NCBI GenBank assembly: GCA_024704765.1
Contig: JAKMXF010000299.1
Span: forward strand, 1,092,863-1,156,862
Direction: 5' to 3'
Length of the DNA stretch: 64,000 bases
From: Oopsacas minuta
Lineage: Eukaryota > Porifera > Hexactinellida > Lyssacinosida > Leucopsacidae
Positions 44,641 through 56,290 of the stretch are shown one piece after another. The notes under the pieces were generated by a model. It worked only from the letters and a program-made list of their open reading frames with translations. It was not told where the DNA came from and ran no database searches. How positions within the stretch are numbered: position 1 is the first letter of the stretch; every line of letters starts with the position of its first letter. A program made the translations under genes and the position numbers.

Positions 44641-46021
44641 AGGGGGTAATGGTCGCCCATGGGAACTGAACTAAGATGTATTCATAAGAAACCTTCAGGA
44701 TCATGGACTATCTCAATCTCATCCATCAAAGTTATTTCTCTACGATCTGGAGACAAGTAATTTAACTTGACATTCAAGTACTTTTATTAATTTATCTTTT
44801 GCTCGCTCCGATCTCTAAACAGTCCAATAAATAGGTTTATTTATCGATTAGCGCTTTGTGCAAGACTCTGCTAAAAGAACCCTTGTTGATGATCTCATTA
44901 CACACTTGTGAAGTATCACCACCGTATGAATTATTAGAGATTAATTCTAAAGCCAAAGCAGCTAGTTTTAGGCTCGACATATTCTCTTTCAGCTAAGGAA
45001 TAAATATAGTCTAAAAGAATGCTCAGTCTAGACCTGGAAGATTGAAGATTGGAATGAAGTAAATGCTTTCTGAAACGATGGACAGTTTCTTCAGAGAAAT
45101 TTCGACTTGCAGAAATAGAACTTTACCAAAGGTTCTAATCCAGAATCGAGTGAAATTCTCTTATTTCTCGGATTGGAAGTTGGTAGAGGAGGAGTATATG
45201 AATGGAAGGTCAACTTCTCCCAGGTCTCAAGATCACACTTCTTCAGGTATTACTCTCTAGATAATATAAGAGAATTGAACTTATATAGAATATCATCATG
45301 TTCTTCATGTGAAATATTCATATCATCAATAAGAAACTGAACAGCTGCTTTAGGACTTTTGCCCTTGAAGTATAAATAATATCTGCATCGTTGTTGGTCA
45401 CACAGTGGTCACTACTTCACTAGGTGCTATTGTTTTAAAAGTATTTTCATGTATCATCTAAATTTACATCAGGACAAGAATATCTAGAATTTACTTAAAT
45501 TTCAAAAAAATTCTGAAAATATATTTTGCGCCCCGGTGCACTTCTGAAAACTGGTGTATAATTTCAAAAATGTAAGCACTATAAGCGATTAACAATAAAT
45601 TCTCGTCCTCTTTATTCAGTTGAAAGATGTAGCACTCCAAATAGTAAATTGGAACTAAGATTTCCCTCAAGGCAGTCAAAACCAGACAGCCAAACAAATT
45701 TTGGAAACAATGATACTTACATTAATTGCATAAACTGTTCTAATATATGAAATACTTCAAATTGAAGATTAACTACAAACGTTACTCAGTATATATTCGG
45801 AACAAAAATTGTTGCTAAGGTAGTTAGGTATATACAATTGCCATTGCTATTTTAAATATTCTAAAATATGCTTACTTTAGCTCGCTGTAATCAAAATTCC
45901 TATGAGTCATACATACAATCATCAATATTTTCCTACTAAGTCAACGATAGAGTTTCTCAAAAATGTAGTTAAATTCGTAATTGAAATTTTGCAATATGCC
46001 ATATTGGCACGCTGTGCTCCT

Positions 46022-48020
46022 AGTGCTCCTCCCGAATTTTCATATAACTCAAATAGTAAATTTGTTCAACGATATAGGGAAATCCACCATTTTCAGGCTC
46101 CTAACTACTTTCTTTAATGGTCATGTTCCGGCGTGGTGCTCCTACATAATTCCTTAATCCCTGTATATGGTAATTTTTACTTTAAGCAGATTTCTTCAAA
46201 GAAATCATATCAAATGTATTTTCCAGATATGGGAAGTCGGGTATTTACTACAGATTGCATATACTGATTTGATTATAATTTGACGATTATAATATCAAGT
46301 TATAATTAAATATTCTTCAAAATGGCACCTGGTCTCTACTGTAACAAAAGAACTAGTCAACTTTAGTATAAAAATTTTTCGACATTTTGTATAAATCTAT
46401 GCATCATTTCATATAGTAGTTGTGAAATGAAAGACGTATTTTTTTATACTCTACAAGGGATCAAAGAATGACATATTTCACTAGAAAAATGATTGCTAGA
46501 CAGATAGTTTAACACATTATTGAAATATTTTATCATAAAATGGTTGATAATTTGTTGCTCTATAAATGCGATATACATTAATTCTGGCAGAAATACACCC
46601 AATATAGAAATCATACGTCATTTTCAATATCGGCTAACACATCAGTAGTCCAAAACCAAGTTACTTTTTTGGCTTTATGTATAGTAGCCTATAGCCTAGA
46701 GGCCACATGATCGCAACAGAAGTATCTTTGCGGGGCCTGTGCCCGGTACGAATTTGTTATAAACACCTACATTATCACAGAGAATGATATATAAAAGTAT
46801 ATAATAGCTCAAGATACAAATTTGAATTTGGTACATTTATAGATCTGTGTATATGTTTCGTTGAGACAAGTTTCGAATGCATAGATAATTGCCCACATGG
46901 TCATCCATTTATCCAAGATGGAGTTTTATTGTGATTATTGCCAGAACATTTTAAACCCATTTCATCTGGACTCTCTGCTGAAATATTGCTAAATTTAATT
47001 GTGATGATACATCTGAACTTAGATAGTACACAACCAGAGTTTAGTCCTATATAAATTAATAACTCTAACGCTAGGTGGTTGTAAATATTGGAAAATTTTA
47101 TTTTTGGACTAAAATTGACTTTTCATTCATCCGTATGTAAATGAAGAATGTTATACGATTTTGATGAGAAATTTGAAATGCTAGGATAACAAATATCCAG
47201 GTTGCTAATTTTTAGTGTTCCATCATTCCGGAATACCAAAATAAGAACCAGATAAGTAGTTGAAACTGAATTACGGGAAAATATGATGAATAATGGGAAG
47301 TTTTAAAGGGGCGTAATCTGGAAACGTAACGAGATAATCATTGAATATTATGAGTCAACACCTTAATCCCACAAGGAAGAGAGTTGATGAATTACAGCCA
47401 ATACTGGAATGGTCACCTGGGAAATCTTTCTAAATAGGTCGATTTGGCATTGAATGACCCAGAATATTATCGACGAAAGGTTGGAGACAAATTTCAGCCA
47501 TTTTTATATAAGGTGGAAAGTGAACACAGTGACAGTGAAGAAATGTTGCTATGAATAGACAATTTGGGTTATATTGGTTGTTTTAGTCTATCGTCCGTTG
47601 TTAGTATTTAGGTGTTAGCCATAGGATATATTTCCACATTAACGAAAAAGTCGATATTTAAATGTCACCTTCCAAATACTGTGTTAGAGTACTTGCAATA
47701 CTAAAGTTCAGAAATTTACATTTTAGAACTAGCTTGCTCAATGACATCGTTCATTGATTCAATTAAAAAACTTTAAGTTATCTATCCATGATCAGGAACC
47801 CCGGGAAAACATTAATAATTATACAATATAAATGTTGCTAACTGTGAAAGTGGAAATATTAATCTATAATCAAAGTCTACAAAGGAAAGGAATGAAAGAC
47901 TATATAATTTGGTCTTAAACTAGCATAATAGCGAGATCTCGTTTACTTGAAAGAAATCGACCATAATTTTACATTTTAAACATGCATAATTTATCTCCTA
48001 TTACTATCAAGAGACACCTT
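46022..48020. other. Gene-free stretch
   Basis: No gene was recognised. A half-copy of the 204-bp MITE lies near 46240, and the sequence from about 46190 to 46600 is diverged but collinear with 31740-32120 (shared ggatatttactac, gaaatgaaaga and ggttgataat segments). The remainder is AT-rich. Confidence 0.45.
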
Positions 48021-48173
48021 ATATATAGCTGAGCTATAGTATAGTACAAATATTTTGCAATACAAAATCCTATACCCTCATTCGAAAGGTGACTTTCATT
48101 AATCCCCAAAATGACCTTTCCTCGAGGATAGTAATACACAAAAACTGTACTATAGTATAGCTGAGCTATATAT
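48021..48173. repeat. Long hairpin with 27-base arms
   Basis: The arms 48021-48047 and 48147-48173 are inverted copies with two mismatches in 27 (each contains tagct-agctata-tatagtac). The roughly 100-base loop contains a smaller inverted pair, gaaaggtgactttc and gacctttc. A TA microsatellite follows to about 48188. Confidence 0.75.
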
Positions 48174-48188
48174 ATATATATATATATA
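48168..48188. repeat. (TA)n microsatellite
   Basis: About ten TA units adjoin the right hairpin arm. Confidence 0.85.
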
Positions 48189-48394
48189 AGTTAATTGTAC
48201 TATCAATACCTATATCACATTATTTATATATTTATTGCGATTCATCTTCCCTTATTAAATTGCAAGCATACATTAATGCAGCTGAACCAAATTTTGCGCT
48301 TTTACTCGACTTGTCACATTTTCAGTGGTGAGAGCCTGAATAATATGCAAAGTTTAATATTAAGTTCCGCTCTTACAGTTAACACAGAGCCCCA

Positions 48395-48560
48395 CAGAAG
48401 ATCCATATAAGGTTGTATGTCCAGAATTGACGAAGACTAAGAGTCATAGGCCTGAACTTTTGCATATCGGGATATTTTGGGCTCAGCTCAAATAATTTCA
48501 AAACATTTACAAAAATATGGCTTATATGTCACCTCCTTGGATAATCAAAATCATTCCATG
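48395..48560 (-). repeat. Dispersed repeat R1, 3' fragment, inverted
   Basis: Reverse-complemented, it shows the R1 3' order: aggaggtgacatataagcca, gagctgagcccaaaatatcc, gtcttcgtcaattctggaca, tacaacc. It lies just downstream of the GCP4 stop codon. Confidence 0.6.
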
Positions 48561-48687
48561 TATAGAATATAATACAAGAATTATCCTATGTAAAGATACA
48601 CAAATGTCTAATAGGATGAATCAAATAAATGATAAATCAAAGGATGGGAATAAAAATTTTCAGTGAAACCAACACAGCCATAAATCT

Positions 48688-50640
48688 TTAATTGGGTGAA
48701 TTAACTCTGAGACGTGCGTGAATTGCTTCTGGAGAATGTAGGAGATTTGAATAAAATTGATTATAATCCATACGCATAAGAAAAATAGAAAGATTAGGAT
48801 TAGAGTAGCTCTCATGAATTTCAAACTTCTTATAGAAATCTTGACATTTCATATTAAATTGTGTTCTTAGATGATTGAAATGAAACGCCCCCATACGAGA
48901 ATCTTCTTTAAATATCTTATGGAGACGTTCAACAAATTCAAGTATTTGCAAAATAGCAGCAAATATTTTATCAGATGTAATAAATAGTTTATCAATTAAT
49001 ACTACTAGATATTCTTCATGTAATAAAATAAGTCTCTCAAAATCTTTCAAATTTTCGATTTTCTTGAGAAATAAATTATATTGTACTTCAATTACATCAG
49101 AAAATACATAATACTGAAGACTATCTAAAAAGAATCTCATTTGGTAATTAATCTCCCACATATTCCAAAGTGATCCACCTTTCTTAGAATAATATGATGT
49201 ATCACCAATCTTTCTATAGTTCTTCCAAACTTCAAGCAAACAAACGTGAGCTCTACGGATCTTTAATAAATAATTAAATATTAATTGGTATTGTGCTATC
49301 ACCCTTGAATCAAGTAAAACCTGAAGTGGCCATTCAATTGAACAAGCAAGGATACATTTTCCCAAAATATCAACTTCGGAGCAGATTTGTATTAAGGTAT
49401 CATAACATTGCGAAAGTGGATTAGCAAGTGAAGGTTTTTCAGTGGAAATACGAAATTGAATGGGTAAACGAGTTGTACACCTTTCAGACTGAAAAGAATT
49501 AAACAATTGAACAAAAATTTCATTGATATCTTTTTCCTTTAGTCTAGTATGTTCAGAATCTTTCTTGATTATAGTAACAAGAAATGAAACGAAAAGTTCG
49601 CCAGTTCCTAAGAGAAAGAAATCTTTTATAAGTTTCAATTGCGATAGAACATTCCCCTTTTGATAAATTAATGAGATAACACCATTATTCACTATCCCCT
49701 TCAATAAGTCTATTTCTCGCTCTAACCTTGGTTTCCAGAAGTAGTTTTGGCATAAAATTTGTGAGAATTTCAAGTTAAGTTCTTTTTCACATCCGGAGAG
49801 CAGCCCATTTTCATTGAAACTATACAAACTGTTAACATTAAAAGAAGTCATTGAATTTATTGAAAATGAAAATCGAAATACTGCTTCTCCAACGAATAAT
49901 ATTTTTTCTGCCAATCTTTGTGTAACGCAAGAGGGCAATAGTGCTTTTTGAATGCCAAATTGACTATTAGATAACGAATTATCATACCTTACGATTTTCC
50001 CATTAGCTTCACCGACAACACACGTTTCATCTTCCAACATATTGTCAGGTTTGATAGAGTAGATAAAGAATTCTTTATGCATGTCACATATTAATCCGTG
50101 AATACACCATATCGAAATCTGTTTAAATAAGATTGATTGCATTTTTACGTATAATTTTTTAATCCCAGATTGAATCCTAGCATCTCCAATATTCATTCGT
50201 TTTTCAACAATATCCATAAGGATACACCCATGAGAGCGTTTGGATTGACGAATCTCTGAGATAATATTGTCAATTACGGGGAATAAATGAAAATATTCAT
50301 CCAAGCCATGAACTAAGTGAGATAGTGGGTATGAGGTATATTGTTTTTGATCTGTTTCCAATTGTAAAACTTTTTGCCTGTAATCAGACATTATGTCTAA
50401 TAACCCACTAATAACGGCCTGCAAATATAATCCAGGAGCACGATGGGTACTGTTTTCAGATGATGTAAAATTGAAGTAGCATATATATGAATTGGATAAC
50501 TTGCATAATTGCTGCAAAACATGAATTTCTCCTGGGTGCAAGTAGCATAAAGAAGGATTCAATCTAAAAGAAGTAGAATCACTGCAAATAAAGATATCGC
50601 TCTCTAATCCTATTAATCCCAAGAATATATCGTGTTGCAT
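48688..50640 (-). CDS. TUBGCP4: Gamma-tubulin complex component 4 (GCP4)
   Basis: GCP4 is a core subunit of the gamma-tubulin ring complex, which nucleates microtubules at centrosomes and spindle poles. The 650-residue intact frame is close to the usual 660-670. The N-terminal GRIP1 half has HGCILMDIVEKR, SIWCIHGLICDMHKEFFI and AEKILFVGEAV (about residues 244-254). LSQLKLIKDFFLLGTGELF (about 332-350) is almost identical to the vertebrate stretch. The C-terminal GRIP2 half, which contacts gamma-tubulin, has EWPLQVLLDSRVIAQYQLIF, RFFLDSLQYYVFSDVIEVQY and the terminal LMRMDYNQFYS. The start is supported by an in-frame TAA nine bases upstream (taa gtt aga atg). It is a single exon, whereas most animal GCP4 genes have introns. 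Codon use is AT-rich, like the rest of the window. Confidence 0.96.
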   Translation of the reverse strand: MQHDIFLGLIGLESDIFICSDSTSFRLNPSLCYLHPGEIHVLQQLCKLSNSYICYFNFTSSENSTHRAPGLYLQAVISGLLDIMSDYRQKVLQLETDQKQYTSYPLSHLVHGLDEYFHLFPVIDNIISEIRQSKRSHGCILMDIVEKRMNIGDARIQSGIKKLYVKMQSILFKQISIWCIHGLICDMHKEFFIYSIKPDNMLEDETCVVGEANGKIVRYDNSLSNSQFGIQKALLPSCVTQRLAEKILFVGEAVFRFSFSINSMTSFNVNSLYSFNENGLLSGCEKELNLKFSQILCQNYFWKPRLEREIDLLKGIVNNGVISLIYQKGNVLSQLKLIKDFFLLGTGELFVSFLVTIIKKDSEHTRLKEKDINEIFVQLFNSFQSERCTTRLPIQFRISTEKPSLANPLSQCYDTLIQICSEVDILGKCILACSIEWPLQVLLDSRVIAQYQLIFNYLLKIRRAHVCLLEVWKNYRKIGDTSYYSKKGGSLWNMWEINYQMRFFLDSLQYYVFSDVIEVQYNLFLKKIENLKDFERLILLHEEYLVVLIDKLFITSDKIFAAILQILEFVERLHKIFKEDSRMGAFHFNHLRTQFNMKCQDFYKKFEIHESYSNPNLSIFLMRMDYNQFYSNLLHSPEAIHARLRVNSPN

Positions 50641-51240
50641 TCTAACTTAAATATCTTGTGAAAAGATAGAATATGCAATGTAAATAATATTACTTGTTCA
50701 GTAAACAGAAATTGGGATGTGCCATTTGGACGATTTATCAATATATTAGGTGAGTGATGTAAATAAATTAGAAACTAGTGTTGTAAATAAGTGAAAATTC
50801 CATCATTGGCCTATGATAGGAGTGTGAATGTTCTTCTTATAAGCTAAAACATATGCATGCATATATATCCCCAAACACGTAAACATTGTGCATGAGTCTT
50901 AAAAGTTCTTATATAATATGCTCACAGAAAAATATGTCTAATTCCTAAAATAGGAAATACAAAATAGAAAACAAGATACTGTAATGAGTCGAAAGCTATA
51001 TTGGGCCAACCCGTGGCAATTTGGAATAAAATTTTCGATTTAATATTAAACAAGCTTTGAAATGTAAGCGACTTCCCAACCTAGCATGTCGGAATTGAGG
51101 TAACAGAGAAAATGAGATCGGTAAGCAAAAGTACTAGAAAGATGACATTATGAGAAAATGTAAGCCAACAGATAAAGTTTCGTAACCTAATGAAAAAAAT
51201 TCCATGACAATAATCGAATTAGAACAAACTCATTTAGGTG
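50641..51240. other. Upstream flank of GCP4
   Basis: This is the likely 5' untranslated and promoter region of the minus-strand GCP4 gene. It is AT-rich. No TATA-box assignment or other element can be supported. Confidence 0.4.
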
Positions 51241-51249
51241 TCTAGATCA

Positions 51250-51930
51250 GATACAACCAGCGCGCTCCGCTTGCTAGATCGCTGTACGACAGCTTAGGGC
51301 CTCAGGCTAAGCTTAAGTATGAACCAGCTAAATTTCTTAGTTATATTGGTAACTACGCGATGAAGTATATAGAATATCAGAAATTTTAAGATTGTATTAT
51401 CCATGGTATATTAAAATTACATTTAATGGCCTTCATTGGTGACAATTGAGTTGCCACGTGGGTTAGGTTAGTAATTTCGGCACTTCGTGACTCAGATACA
51501 AAGAAATTCTCAAAAACTTTGACATTTGGAAAATTAATACTATTTCTACATTCATGATGGAATTATAATTCCATGATGATTTAGCATTTGGTGAAAGTGA
51601 AGACGTCGGAACTTGTGGTATATTGAGGGGTAACTGTGATTCAGATTTCAACCATCTAGTACATATTTTGCTGAGCAGTCGCGAATTTTGGAATTTTCCC
51701 AAAATCGAAAGAGGTGAAATAACGCCATAATTTCGTCCTAGGTGTGAATTTTCGTCCAAGACTCAGATATGTCCCAGCCAGGCCAAAATACCCCGTGTGC
51801 CAAAAATCAGCCCTGGGGGTCCTTGAGTTTCTTCAACAAATTCTGGACAAACAAACGCAGATATAGATATAGATATACATACATTCTACATACAGATTAA
51901 TTGCGCAATTATGTAGTAAACAATTACAAT
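51250..51930 (+). repeat. Dispersed repeat R1, near full-length copy
   Basis: The R1 landmarks occur in order: gctgtacgacagcttagggc, aagcttaagtatgaa, taactacgcgatgaagtata, ccatggta, cacttcgtgactcagataca, cattgaggggtaactgtgat-like sequence, gaaagaggtgaaataacgcc, tccaagactcagatatgtcc, ccaggccaaaataccccgtg, caaattctggacaaacaaac and attaattgcgca. Confidence 0.72.
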
Positions 51931-52269
51931 GGGATAAAAAGTATTTGAATATCTTCCCATTTCCATAAGTGGAACCACTATTTGCGATCTCCGCATTTAT
52001 TATGGGAGATTTTAATAACCCAAATTTAATTAACCATATAATAAAGATCAGACTATGTTTTGCGAGTACAGCAAGTTTCTTCTATTTCCCATGCGTTCAA
52101 AGTTATAAACAATTATCTGTCTTTGATCCCTATAGTTCACCCAATGAAATTTAAATACTTCAAAAATGCACAAATTAATGATACATAAAATCAAACCTCT
52201 ATATTTGGAACATCCAGGGGACCGTTAATTAATCAAAGATTACACGGAAATAGCATAACATTGAAATTT

Positions 52270-52418
52270 AATAACAGAATACTGTCCGGAAAATCTGTCA
52301 CTTAATGACGTCAATAAGGTGGTAAAATCCCGATTTGCGTGCGGGAATTGGTTGAAGCGTAGTGGTAAATTTTAGTGTTCCTTTTTGTTACCAACGTAAC
52401 ACTTCGACAATAATCCGA
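52270..52418 (+). repeat. piggyBac-like right end, fragment 1
   Basis: It matches the right end of the element at 33310-34418: ggtaaaatcccgatttgcgt, ggaattggttgaagcgtagt, taaattttagtgttcctttt, acgtaacacttcgacaataa and tccg. The flank is agat instead of TTAA. Confidence 0.6.
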
Positions 52419-52419
52419 G

Positions 52420-53085
52420 ATAGAAGAGTAATTTTAAATGTTGCTCTATCATGAAGCAGTCATTGGGCCTTTTTAGGGCGGATATTTCAACTAGGGGTGT
52501 ATTCGTAAGTATAAAAGTAAGGGAACGCTCCAAAGAACTACCCCTTCCGTAGTTTTCTAGGCTTGTCTACATTAACGTCATATGAATTACAAGATATTTA
52601 CACTAAATATATAAAATTCAAAGTAAAATACATGGATGCAACCATATTTAGTGCTTTTAGCTGAAATCGAAGGAACATAAGCATTTCACACATACAAACG
52701 ATACTTACACAAAAATTGGATAATATAAAAAATATTACTTGGGAATAAAGTGTTGACTATAATGTTGAGCTCTAATTTCTAAACTGAAAATATAGTTTAA
52801 TAATCCAAATAATTCGATAAAGAAGCCCCTTTGCGTTCGCCTTCGTTCCCTGCCGTACACTCCCCAATACAACCTGAAATTTGCAGCGTAACAATAGTAA
52901 AGAGACCTATTATTCAATGTCAGAGCCTCGCCCGCTCAGATTGATTGAAATAACTTTCCAAGATGAAATAACTAGGTAACTCCTACTTATGGCTAATGTA
53001 CTCAACAAATACTAGTTGAATAAAATCCAAAACCTGTTTAATGAAATTCACTATTTTAACATTTAGAAACTAAAATTTATAGAAA
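52420..53085. other. Gene-free stretch
   Basis: AT-rich sequence without a recognised gene. A minus-strand frame at 52735-52917 has no known domain. Confidence 0.4.
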
Positions 53086-53089
53086 ACAT

Positions 53090-53584
53090 TTGTTTTTTGA
53101 CGCAAAATCCTGGTAACGTACAAAATTTGATGAATAATTCAAATTCAATATAGACAGTACCCTAGTGCCGAAAACTGGGAGCAATCCCAGCGGAACGCCG
53201 ATATTGTTCTCAGTTTTTGAAATTCATTCTATCAATGAGCACAGTTTCAGTTACAAATTTCAACAATAATTCAATTACAATTCTAACACAACGAAAATAT
53301 AATTTTGGCCAATTTCCAGCCTCCTTCAACAAAAGCACAGTAAAAGTTAGCCCCGTTTATAAAGAAAATCGGACTTTGGCCGATTTCATTGAAACTTTCT
53401 TAGGAAAATATAGCAGAGACCTGGACTGTGCTTTACCTATTAAACTAATACTGATGGGAGACTGTGTCATTTTTGGCATCAAAAAGGTGGCAGAGCCTCG
53501 ATTTGCGTGCGAGAATTGGTTAAAACGAGGTGGTGAATTTTAGTTTTCCTTATGTTCCGAACGTAACACTTGGGCAGTACTCGG
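53090..53584 (+). repeat. piggyBac-like element, right half
   Basis: It aligns with 33950-34418. Shared landmarks are agacagtaccctagtgccga, gaacgccgatattgttctca, caatgagcacagtttcagtt, gcctcgatttgcgtgcgaga and gtaacacttgggcagtactc. It ends in gg directly before TTAA (53585-53588). A plus-strand frame of 108 residues (53217-53543) crosses it. The other copies carry no comparable frame, so coding is unlikely. The left half was not found. Confidence 0.65.
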
Positions 53585-53810
53585 TTAAGACTTATGATAT
53601 GTATGATGATCGAGTATGAAATTAAAATGTGGATTTAGCGATTAATATAATATATGAAATACATAGTGAACTTTAACTGCCTTGACATGAGCTTTATAAC
53701 ATTAACCCTTTGATTACTTATTAGGCTTTCACTACAACTCCAAACACATGACATTTGTAATTGTTGAGCGCCTTGATTAGATCTAATGAATGTAGTACTT
53801 CTATTACTGC

Positions 53811-54707
53811 ACAGTATGGCAAATGGCGATTATGGGGTAATAAGTACTTACACTGAAGATATATGTTGAAATGTTGTCATATAAAGTAAATCGTCTCTGT
53901 AGATTTCAAAAATGGCACCAGATATTTAGTTTCACTTCTGGAAATGGGACTATGACGTAATCTGTGGTATTTTGATTAATTAATAATTATGGTTCAAGAA
54001 TAAATGAGTTTTAAATCTTTCAGGGTTCTATATCTGAAAATAACAATGCGCATACTGAATTCAATCCTAAATTAGATACTTATAAAATGATACTAATAAA
54101 TTTGAAATACAGTAATTTTAATATGATATAACGAAAATTACAATTTTTCTAGAAATACATTTCATCCGAATCGGTGTACCCCATACACTCAATGTCAAGA
54201 AAAGTTTAAGTGAGGGGTTTTGGGCGGGCCTAGAAACTATTTAGAATGATATTTAGAAAGATATACTATGTGAAATTTTGGACTACACTACTCGAAATTA
54301 TTTGCATTGTAAGATAGGGGACTTCAAATATAGGTCAAGGAGCAGAAATATGGATAAAAAGAGAGGACTAAAAATACTCGAGAATGAAAAAATAAAGATT
54401 TGATTTGTTTTGTAAACTGGTTAAAATTAATCACATAATGCATACGAATACTGATTAACGCATTGAATTACCAAAGTTACAGGAATGCTGGAATATCGCA
54501 AGGCGTTGAAGTGTATTTATTTGTGGTTTTCAAAATTTCAAATTTTAGCCTAAGTTTGACACTTTGGTTAGACATGTTATAAGTTCATTAAGTAACTAAT
54601 AATAGCATAATTCTAGGTTTGAAATAGCTTTAAACCGAATATACAGATTAATTTTGGTAAATAGCGAAGTTCAATTTTCACTTATTACCGCATAATTGCA
54701 CACAATG
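53811..54707 (+). mobile_element. Transib-type miniature element E with perfect 5-bp duplication
   Basis: The left end is cacagtatggcaaatggcga and the right, reverse-complemented, is cattgtgtgcaattatgcgg. Both run into ggtaataagt. The exact pentamer tactg lies at 53806-53810 and 54708-54712. The 897-bp body aligns over its whole length, in the opposite orientation, with element D at 15937-18166, and at its left end with Transib copies A and B (gtaaatcg, atttcaaaaatggca, ggaatatgacg-like motifs). No gene is present. Confidence 0.88.
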
Positions 54708-54712
54708 TACTG

Positions 54713-56100
54713 TTGCCGACTTTAGGATCGGAGTATCTTAGTCTCTTTCGTCATCTACTTAGATTTTTTTCACTTAATGCTGGTAGTATAAATTTAGCGG
54801 TGAGCCTTCATCAGCTTCAGCAGATGCATGCACTAATCGTGCATATTCATGAGGAAGAATTAGTGCATTAATCTCCTGAAAAATTTGGTTCTATTACTGG
54901 CAGTCTAATTAATTATCAATCATATTCTGGATAATATCTGTTCAATATTAGTTTGTTCTTAGAAACATAATCCAGCATTTTAAAACATTTCTGAATGGTT
55001 TGAGATTGAACATTTCCTAAGCTTTAGAAGACAAATACAACACATGCTTAACATTAAGTATTAGTGTATCAAAATCTATATCTAACGCATGCTTAACAAA
55101 AGTATACATGTATCAAAAACTACAGGTATCCAAAATTACAGAATTCACATTTGAAGGAACCAAATGCTAACTACGAAAAGCGGCCATTGGAAACGTGATT
55201 TTTGGTGGTTTACTGGTGAAAGAATAGCCAATGGAAAACACGAAATTTCGGTACTTCAAAGTAGTCACAAAATCTTATATCCAATATTGCTGAAATATTT
55301 TTCCCTAGCAACGCGGGAATATGTCCGGAATGCAACAAAATTCCATCCTTAATATTTTCTAACCACATCTAGTAATCCCGAAACTGCTACGCCAATTGAG
55401 CCTAGTTATACACATATCGACACTCGAGAGTATCTTTCTCTGGGGTTTCGTGATTTAATGCAATTATTTAACATATTCGTTACAGTTACATGGTGTCTTC
55501 GTCTGTTTTTGTGAGAAATATAGTTATTCGTATATCAGATATTTTAAGTATAGGTCCAGGTATATGACCAAGTATAACATACTATACATAAGGCAATTGT
55601 GCTCATTGAAAATTTTGGACCAGGAACATAGATATAAATCAATATATTCATAAAGGTAATTTTATTGAATTCGTGATATAATAACTGTACAGTTAGAAAT
55701 TATACTTGTTTGATTGGTACGTAGAATTACCGTTATCAACATATTTCGGGTCGAAATGATGTCAGATGATTACGTAGTACGCACTTTGCTCTCAAAATAT
55801 ACGAACTTTGTTGTCCTGTGAATGTTAAAATTTATCACTTTTGATTCCAGAATTGTCAACAAGTGATCTGAAGACGTTTTCATACAAAATATCTCTATTT
55901 TGTCATGATAATGTTATCTTGTTATTGAGCTATAATAGTGACAATAGATTGCAAATATCCGTAAATATCCATCCAGAACTAGAAATGACCATTACTTAAT
56001 CAAATTACGTCATTTCAATTAAGTAATCATATGATGTCATTTTAATCAACAAACGATTTTTATGTATATGTCATCAAAGAATATATTGCCATAAAATGCT
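54713..56100. other. Gene-free stretch
   Basis: AT-rich sequence. Two similar lines near 55020-55110 (aacacatgcttaacattaag and aacgcatgcttaacaaaagt) suggest a short decayed tandem duplication. No gene was recognised. Confidence 0.4.
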
Positions 56101-56131
56101 GTCAAGGGATGGCCCAGAAGCAATGTTGCGG

Positions 56132-56290
56132 CCGAATAGTTCAATATTCGATTACCAACCGAATATCTGTATTAGGTATTCGGTTGGTTCAAACAGACTA
56201 TCATAAGAAGTATTCGGTTGATTTATCCGAATATTATCAGCATTCTGTTTGGCAATCCGATTAATATCAGTATCCGGTTATGCTACCAAG
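56132..56290. repeat. Cluster of attcggtt / aaccgaat motifs
   Basis: The octamer attcggtt or its complement, and close variants, occurs about seven times in 160 bases (for example accgaatatctg, ggtattcggttgg, gtattcggttgat, ccgaatatta and tccggttatg). It resembles the subterminal region of a miniature DNA transposon. Borders were not found. Confidence 0.5.

Larger units (their letters stand above)
38938..46016 (-). mobile_element. Transib (RAG1-like) element, copy B, with nested insertions
   Basis: The left terminus is CACAGTGTGCCA and the right, reverse-complemented, is CACAGCGTGCCA. An exact 5-bp duplication ctcct lies at 38933-38937 and 46017-46021. Five-bp duplications and CACWRTG-type ends define Transib. 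After removal of the maT (39196-40505) and Tc1 (40516-44213) insertions with their TA duplications, about 2.07 kb remains and aligns to copy A. Relative to A it has lost about 764 bp at the junction near 44686. The remaining transposase sequence on the minus strand (about 44350-44640) is more broken than in A. Confidence 0.92.

Noticed and set aside
53217-53543. A 108-residue plus-strand frame as a gene
   Set aside because: It lies within a piggyBac-like repeat whose other copies do not keep the frame.
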